The notes beneath the pieces are model-generated. The model was not told where the DNA came from. It saw nothing but the letters and a program-made list of their open reading frames with translations, and did not search any database. Below are positions 57,761 to 64,000 of a stretch of 64,000 nucleotides of DNA, one piece after another (within the stretch, counting starts at the first letter, position 1; each line of letters begins with the position of its first letter). Made by a program: the position numbers and the translations under genes. Origin of the DNA: Welwitschia mirabilis (Eukaryota > Gnetophyta > Gnetopsida > Welwitschiales); assembly GCA_051453625.1 (NCBI GenBank), contig JBOZIK010000001.1, positions 291,824,668-291,888,667 of the forward strand, given 5' to 3'.

Positions 57761-59442
57761 GGAATGTAAGGAGTATAATAATGATGTAAATAAATTCATA
57801 GAATTTGCAATGAACAACTCTTTTAGTTCTTAAGGTATACTTTATCCATGTGTGAAATGCTACAACACTTGTTATCGATAACTAAATGTAGTTTTTGAGC
57901 ATCTTTTATAAAAAGGCATGAATCATACATACATAAAGTGGATTATGCATGGGAAAAGATCAAAAGAATAATATGACAAATGTAGTGATAATAATATAAT
58001 ATAAGTTGATTCTATTTCCATGGTAAAAAAAGCCTTTATGTTCTTAAATGATGGTGAGAAATCACATAAAGGGAAAAAATACCAAGGATTTCTCAAATTT
58101 TAATAATTTTAGTGGAAGATATTAAAAATTCAGAATACAATATATTAATCAAAAAAACTAAGAAGCCATTATACTCTAGTTGCACAAAATATTCAAAGAT
58201 TTTTATAACTATCAATTTGCTTACCATCAAAGTAATCAGTGGATGATAAATTCAACTTTTAAATGTTGCTTGATTTCTTGCATGACTCTTTTCTAGAATG
58301 TAATACTATTTCAAGTTCTTATGATCAATTAAAAAGGACACTTCACTTCCTAGGTATGAAATGTAATATAATACAAGCATACCCTAATGGTTGTGTGTTA
58401 TATGGGAAGGAGTATAAGAAGAAAAATAAATGTCTTTAATGTAGTGCATCTAGATGGATATCAAAGAGAGATCCCAAAGATAGTAATCCAAACAAAAGAT
58501 TACCTTCCAAAGTACTATGATACTTTTCATTAATTCCAAGGCTACAAAGGCTTTATTCATTATGCATAATAATGGAACATGTGATATAAAATTTAAAAAG
58601 TTTGACAGACCATGGCATAATATGACATCTAGCAAATTCTATCTTATTAATGAATCATATGATGAATTTAAATTTGGACCTAGTCATGTAATACTTGATA
58701 TTACAACAGATAGATTTAACTATTTTTGGATGCTTTCCACTTCTTATAGTTATTGGTAAGTTATGATGATTGTTTATAACTTGTCACCTTGGCTATGCAT
58801 GAAAAGGTCTTATGTGATGCTTTCTTTTCTCATACTTGGGCCTAAGAAATTAGGAAAACATATTGTTATGTACCTTTAACCTCTTATTAAAAAGTTAAAG
58901 CTAAAATGGTATGAGAAAGTAAAAACATTTTATAAACTTAAAAAAGGAGTTGTTTATCATGAAAGAAGTGCTACTTGAATGATAAATGATTTTCTAGCAT
59001 ATGGAAACATTTCAAGATGGAGTACAAAGGGGAGATTAGCATGTTCCATATGTGATTATAAGACCAATTCTATATGATTGCCTTATAGTAAGAAATATTA
59101 CTATTAAGGGAATAGAAGATTTCTTAATAAGAATCATAGGTAAAATACCTTTTAATGGCAAAGTAAAATAAGAAGAATTCATGCCACTAAGTAGTGAAGA
59201 GATTCTTTTTCAACTTAATGACCTAGATTTTACTTAGACAGATTAAATTTCTAGACATTAAAAAAAGAAAACAAAAATGCCAAAACATGGAAAGAAAGAA
59301 AATTAATTAAAGGTCACTCAATTTAGTAAATTTAAAAAGTCATAAAACAACTACAAGAGAAGTCAATTTGTGCATTCTAGGGGAAGAGTGTAGTAATAGA
59401 TGGAGAAAAAAATTAATACTATTTACTCTCCCATATTGGAAG

Positions 59443-59534
59443 GTAATAAAAAGGTGTTTGAGATAGTTTAATAATAAATTCTTTTTCTTTATTATGCTTT
59501 CATTTAATACCTTTTTCAATTCTAACATGTATAG
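59443..59534 (+). other. Intron in the TNP2 domain
   Basis: GTAATAAAA...CATGTATAG. Removing it joins LPYWK to a segment reading HN...NVMHTKKNVCD, matching the LPYWK...HNLDVMHIEKNVCD block of TNP2 proteins. Confidence 0.75.
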
Positions 59535-60170
59535 AGGATCATAATATTTGACACAATGTGAATGTTATGCATACGAAAAAGAATGTCTGTGATAGATTAC
59601 TAAGCACTATCCTAAATATTAAGAAAAAGCAAAGGAAAAACTTGAATCATAACTTGATCTAAAAGAGGTATGTATTAGAGATGGACTTTTACCCATTAGG
59701 GTAAGTAATGATAAAAAGGCATTCCTTCCACTTGCCAATTTTTTGATGTTAGTAAAAGAAAAGAATTCTTTCCTAAATATGCTATTAGAGTTGAAAATTC
59801 TAGATGGTTATGCATTAAATATTTGTAGGTGTATCTTAAAGAAGTAACATAGAAGTTTTAGACTTAAGAGTGTTGACTATCATGTGCTTTTATAATTCAT
59901 TTTTCTCATTGCTATATGTAACTTGCTTCCATCTAAGATGCATCTTTCAATAATGCAAATGTCTCTATTCTTTAAGGAGCTTTATTTTAAGGAAATTAAT
60001 ATATAGCTTTTGGGAGAACTGAAATCAATAATTTCTATCATACTTTGTAATTTTAAGAAAATATTTCCTCTTAATTTCTTTAATATCATGATGCATTTAC
60101 TTATTCATTTGGTAAGGAAGATTATGTTTTGTGGACCTCTGAAATATCAATGGACATATTCTATAGAAAG

Positions 60171-60257
60171 GTAATAAGCAAACTTTTTTTTAATCACAAA
60201 TTTAGATTGTTAATAATTATGAAATAGCTATACATTTTTAACATATCTACCATTTAG
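60171..60257 (+). other. Intron after the DUF4218 region
   Basis: GTAATAAGC...ACCATTTAG. Removing it joins YSIER in frame to FLKVFKGYVRNKNKS, the conserved ERYL...YVRNKA-like block. Confidence 0.75.
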
Positions 60258-60557
60258 GTTCTTAAAAGTTTTCAAAGGGTATGTTAGAAATAAGAACAAA
60301 TCATAGGGATGCATTTCAGAAGATTTCATTATAAAAGAAGCATTAAGTTTTTGCACTAATTATATGACAGATATTAAAACATTTGAAAATTAATTACAAT
60401 GCAATGAAGTTATTGATAATAACTCTAGTGAATCATTTATACGTCTAAAAGAAATATCACTAGGTGTAGTGGATATAATTATGTAAAGCGAAATAGAAAT
60501 TGAAGAAGCATATAGATATGTGTTGTTTAATACCTTATGCATTAAATCATATTTAAT

Positions 60558-60623
60558 GTAAGTCAATTAGAATTTCATTATTTTATTAATATTATATACA
60601 TTCTTAATTTTATATGTGTATAG
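60558..60623 (+). other. Probable further intron of the TNP2 gene
   Basis: GTAAGTCAA...TGTGTATAG lies between a VLFNTLCIKSYL segment and NAYKKFVEAFHE, where relatives have VLFN...Y and then H. The exact junction leaves a one-base phase problem, possibly a later indel. Confidence 0.55.
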
Positions 60624-60771
60624 TCAATGCCTATAAGAAATTTGTAGAGGCTTTTCATGAATGAGAAAGTCTTCATAGCTTTAAATGTATTAGAGATTTC
60701 TTTACTACTTAGCTTGAAGAACATGTAATGTATAATATATTCAATATAAATTTATAAATGGCTATCTAATT

Positions 60772-60773
<2 letters not shown>

Positions 60774-60850
<77 letters not shown>

Positions 60851-60878
60851 TTGTGTATGTGTGTGTGTATGTGTGTGT

Positions 60879-60924
<46 letters not shown>
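60774..60924 (+). repeat. (GT)n microsatellite
   Basis: About 150 bases of GT dinucleotide with a few ATG and TTG interruptions. It lies between the DUF4218 and DUF4216 parts of the CACTA gene, probably in an intron. The Cys-Val open frame across it is an artefact of the repeat. Confidence 0.95.
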
Positions 60925-60927
<3 letters not shown>

Positions 60928-61640
60928 GATGTTTTAGATTTACATGTTAACAGAAAAAGGCATGCTTAATAGAGAACAAGAAAAACGTAAAATGGTTGTC
61001 ACATCCTCCAAGTAGACATGCACTAAGTACAAGGTATACTTGATTAATGGTTATAGAGTTTACATAAAGAAGAGAGATGAAGAGGTGACATGTCAAAATA
61101 GTGGAGTTTTTATAAAGGACAATAATCCTATGAATAATGATGTAAAATATTATTATATCTTGAAAGATATAGTCATATTAGATTATAGTTCTATATTAAA
61201 CATTATGGTATTTAAATATAAATGGTTATATATTCTTCAATAAGCTAACATCAAGAAGGATGAATATGATTTTACCCTTTTTAAAACAAGNNNNNNNNNN
61301 GTAAATACAACAAGGATGATCATGAACAAGATAAACCATTCATATTAGCTACTCAGGCATCATAGGTTTTTTATGTAAGGGACATTGAGGATCCTTTATG
61401 GAGTATTGTAGCATCATTTAATCCAAGACATATTTATGATGAGAGTAAAAATGAAGCATTCTCTAAAGTAGAAGAAGATAGAGAGGATAATTTGACATTC
61501 TTATACCATAATTACCTCCTTGATAAAGAGGAAGATGTTGAAATTAAAAACATGAAGTGGAAATGTATAGATTTAAATGTCACTATCATTAATGCTTTAA
61601 ATTTACAAGCTCGAGCTTGTTTATAGTATGCATGTTATAA

Positions 61641-62555
61641 GAGAGTATACATTTATCTATACTTAGAGTATTAAATAATTAATATAAAATTAATATCTAT
61701 TTCATATTATGATATTTTAAGTGAATAACATTGGGGGCTATGTTATTGAAAGAGAAGAGGATGTTAGGGGTGGTGCATAATCATCTTTGTTTTTATCTAC
61801 TAGAGGTATGTTGAGCAAGTTGCTAATTTTTTTTACATCATTTTTTTCATTTTTTACATTAATTTGTAGAATTAAGAGTTATGGAAACTTAAGTTATAAT
61901 TGAGAATACAAGTTATCAATTAAAATTATACTAAACAATTTCGAAAACCATTATCATGGTGTTGATATTTTTAAATAATCAGTACTTTCTAGTCTTAATT
62001 ATTTTAATTTTAGTAATTAATATTACCTAATTATCATAGATTTATTTTTCTTTCACCTATCTTCTAAGTACAAACATATCCTTTGCATATGTTAAGGGAT
62101 AAAAACCTTCTTATGGGTGAAAAGAGGTTGCAGTTTTTAAATTGAATTCACTCACATATGTAAGATTTCTAGTAATATCTTATATTTAACATTTTTAAAT
62201 TAACAAGGTATTAAAAAAAAAAAAGGAGGAAGAATATGGGCATAGAACCTTTTAATAGTAAAGGATTTTTCAATAAGCATATTGTTTTTTTTACTATGTT
62301 TTACATGTACATGTATCAAAATTAAGTTTCATATAGGAATGTCATTCAATCATAAATAGCGCTTTCTCTACAGGTATTGATAATGTTAATAATTCTCCAT
62401 GACAAGAGCAAAGAATATCTAATAGTGTTATAGGTAAAAGTAGATAGATATTTAAGAGTAATTACTCCATTACCCTTTTTTTTCATTTTGTTAATTACAT
62501 ATTTTGTAATGTATATAAGAAGGTGGTGCTAGCTCCAAATTTTCAAAAAGAGAAA
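61641..62555. other. AT-rich spacer between the two CACTA genes
   Basis: I see no coding. The sequence AATAACATTGGGGGCTATG near 61727 is a short G-rich island. A run of A with GGAGG lies at about 62212-62230. Confidence 0.4.
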
Positions 62556-63070
62556 AAGAAAAATGCCTTGATCTAGCTAAAATTGGGCCTAATGAGAAGA
62601 TACAACTAAGATGGAATGAAAAAGGCCAAGCAGTTGATCCAAATAGAGAAAAATTTTCATCCTACCTAGAAAAATAGTAATAGATAATAGAATTGCATCA
62701 AAATATTATAAAAATTGGAGAACACTACTTGAGCATTTTAAAAATGATTTATGGAAGATGATCAAGTAAGTTAATATTCATTAATTTTTTCACACACACA
62801 CTTAACGTGTGATTATTATATTTCATTTTAACACATGTCAAATATATAGCAAAAATTTGAAGTGTCTAAAGAGAATAAGAACTTTGTATTCAAAAATATG
62901 GGTAGATAATTACATGAACAAAAAAATAAAGTGGCAAGGTACTTTTATAATGCTTACGATAATGATGTAGATAGGCTTGCACATGTTTCTAAGGGGTTTC
63001 AACCACAATAATGGTAATGGATGGTAGCATACTTTAGTTAAAATGAATGACATGCATGTAAGATGCATTT

Positions 63071-63395
63071 TAAGAGTCTTAACATAGAATGCATTCTAAA
63101 ATAATTATGAAGAACTTTTTAACATTCAATTTTTCTATATGTTAATAGAATTAAGACAAAGAAATAAACAATGCAAGAGCCAACAAGTTTTACATCATAT
63201 TAGTGGATGAAAACCTATGGAATAAATAGAAGATGATATGGTATAAAGAGTTAAATTAATAAGAACAAATGTTTGTTCAATGTGTTGTTTCTAATATTAT
63301 AAATATTAATTATTACAGAGAGTTGAAATAGGTGATCTATCAGCAATAATAGATTGTATGAATGTATGGAAAAAGGCATACATTAGGCCGGATCG
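63071..63395 (+). repeat. Direct duplication, first copy
   Basis: TAAGAGTCTTAACATAGAATGC through CATTAGGCCGGATCG is repeated at 63530-63837 with many small differences. A 134-N gap (63396-63529) lies between the copies. Each copy holds the same two exon-like pieces. Confidence 0.85.
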
Positions 63396-63529
63396 NNNNN
63401 NNNNNNNNNNNNNNNNNNNNNNNNNNNNNNNNNNNNNNNNNNNNNNNNNNNNNNNNNNNNNNNNNNNNNNNNNNNNNNNNNNNNNNNNNNNNNNNNNNNN
63501 NNNNNNNNNNNNNNNNNNNNNNNNNNNNN

Positions 63530-63837
63530 TAAGAGTTTTAATATGGAATGCATTCTAAAATAATTATAAAAATCTTTTTAAAATTTGATTTTTCTATATC
63601 TTAATAGGAATTAAGATAAAAAACAAATGATGTAAGAGACAACAAGTTTTACATCATATCAATGGATAAAAACCTATGAAAAAAATAGAAGATGATATGG
63701 TGATAAAGTATTAAATTAACAAGAATAAATGTTTTTGTAATGTGTTATTTCAAATGTTACAAATACTGAGATATGTGATTTATAGCAAAAATAGATGATG
63801 TCAATGTATAGAAAAAGACATACATTAGGCCAGATGG
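63530..63837 (+). repeat. Direct duplication, second copy
   Basis: It begins TAAGAGTTTTAATATGGAATGC and ends CATTAGGCCAGATGG. After it the sequence continues with DGSIAIPEDIK-like coding, so this copy carries the onward gene. Confidence 0.85.
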
Positions 63838-64000
63838 ATCAATAGCTATACCAGAAGATATTAAAATTACTATACATATTAATTACTTAATTTATAATAT
63901 TTTAAACATAAATTATTTGATTAACATATGTATCTTTTAATAGAGAAGAAAGTAAACAAAGTTATTGAAGAGAACCCAAGTAGCATGTCAACTACTAGAG

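Larger units (their letters stand above)
57645..61640 (+). pseudogene. CACTA (En/Spm) transposase gene, TNP2 type, decayed
   Basis: This is the transposase that cuts and moves CACTA elements. Order: transposase-associated domain (DKN-stop-MFMNR, then KEYNNDVNKFIEFAMNN, YPCVKCYN, HGK; 57650-57950); TNP2 domain (LPSKVLWYFSLIPRLQRL at about 58497-58550, STSYSYW, SPWLCMK, NISRWSTKGRLACSIC at about 59005-59055); and a DUF4218 region (KKIFPLNFFNIMMHLLIHL...FCGPLKYQWTYSIER, to 60170). DUF4216 follows (QNSGVFIK, then SIVASFNPRHIYDE; 61040-61600). Four introns with GT-AG ends can be placed. Stops (for example Trp to TAG at 57657) and frameshifts make it a pseudogene. The initiating ATG is not intact. 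Confidence 0.92.
62560..64000 (+). pseudogene. Second CACTA gene, transposase_24 (Ptta/En/Spm) type, partial
   Basis: The frame near 62595-62660 reads LRWNEKGQAVDPNREKF, matching the N-E-x-G-Q-P-V-G-P-N-x-x-K-F opening of this family. RTLLEHFKNDLWKMIK follows, then an intron-like stretch (about 62766-62849), then KFEVSKENKNFVF and DRLAHVSKGFQPQ (about 62970-63010). A small exon NKQCKSQQVLHHISG (near 63165-63210) and a VWKKAYIRP segment (near 63363-63390) come next. The last two are duplicated after the gap. The gene runs off the right edge. It lies on the same strand as, and downstream of, the TNP2 gene, as in other CACTA elements. Stops are present. Confidence 0.8.

Noticed and set aside
60775-60969. 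Cys-Val repeat protein
   Set aside because: It is a translation of the GT microsatellite.

Overview
The window is AT-rich, gene-poor plant nuclear DNA made almost wholly of old, nested and decayed transposable elements. The case for a plant is the combination of an Athila/Tat-type Ty3/gypsy family with a tRNA-Asp primer site, Ty3/gypsy chromovirus-like pol and LTRs, a SIRE-like Ty1/copia element, a plant L1-type LINE, and a CACTA (En/Spm) transposon with TNP2, DUF4218, DUF4216 and transposase_24 regions. No intact host gene, tRNA, rRNA or CRISPR array was seen by eye. Eleven runs of N (10 to about 830 bases) interrupt the sequence.

Layout. 1-7175: a plus-strand Athila-like element with an LTR end, primer site, gag and protease, but no reverse transcriptase or integrase. 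7176-12218: AT-rich DNA with a possible small copia LTR (8789-9297) and a chromovirus-type LTR and 3' end (about 10.1-11.2 kb). 12224-26580: a minus-strand composite bounded by a perfect 5-bp duplication GTGCC. It holds three related long LTRs, further LTR pieces in both orientations, a long decayed frame of unknown function (18.6-20.5 kb), a chromovirus gag-pol fragment (22.7-25.1 kb) and a copia LTR piece. 28.3-29.3 kb: an Athila/Tat protease fragment. 29361-40908: two inverted copies of a chromovirus-type LTR. One copy is split by a minus-strand SIRE-like copia element (29809-39139) with two LTRs, target duplication, primer site, polypurine tract, all pol domains in decayed form and an extra 3' frame. 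41.5-42.0 kb: a cluster of short palindromes. 42.1-48.7 kb: a minus-strand LINE, with a J-domain (DnaJ) fragment beyond its 3' end. 48.7-57.6 kb: mostly featureless, with two stretches of decayed reading frame that I could not assign. 57.6-64.0 kb: a plus-strand CACTA transposon with an intron-containing TNP2-type gene and the start of a second gene, which runs off the window.

All coding regions carry stops or frameshifts. Many differences from family consensus are C-to-T or G-to-A, as expected from deamination of methylated cytosine in silenced repeats.

The most unusual signal is a roughly 40-bp motif built from TGTCATCC/TGTCGTCC half-sites in direct and inverted order. It recurs more than twenty times in the LTRs and untranslated regions of the Athila-like elements. 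A second, unrelated family (the copia LTRs) carries its own array of degenerate GGTCGACC palindromes.
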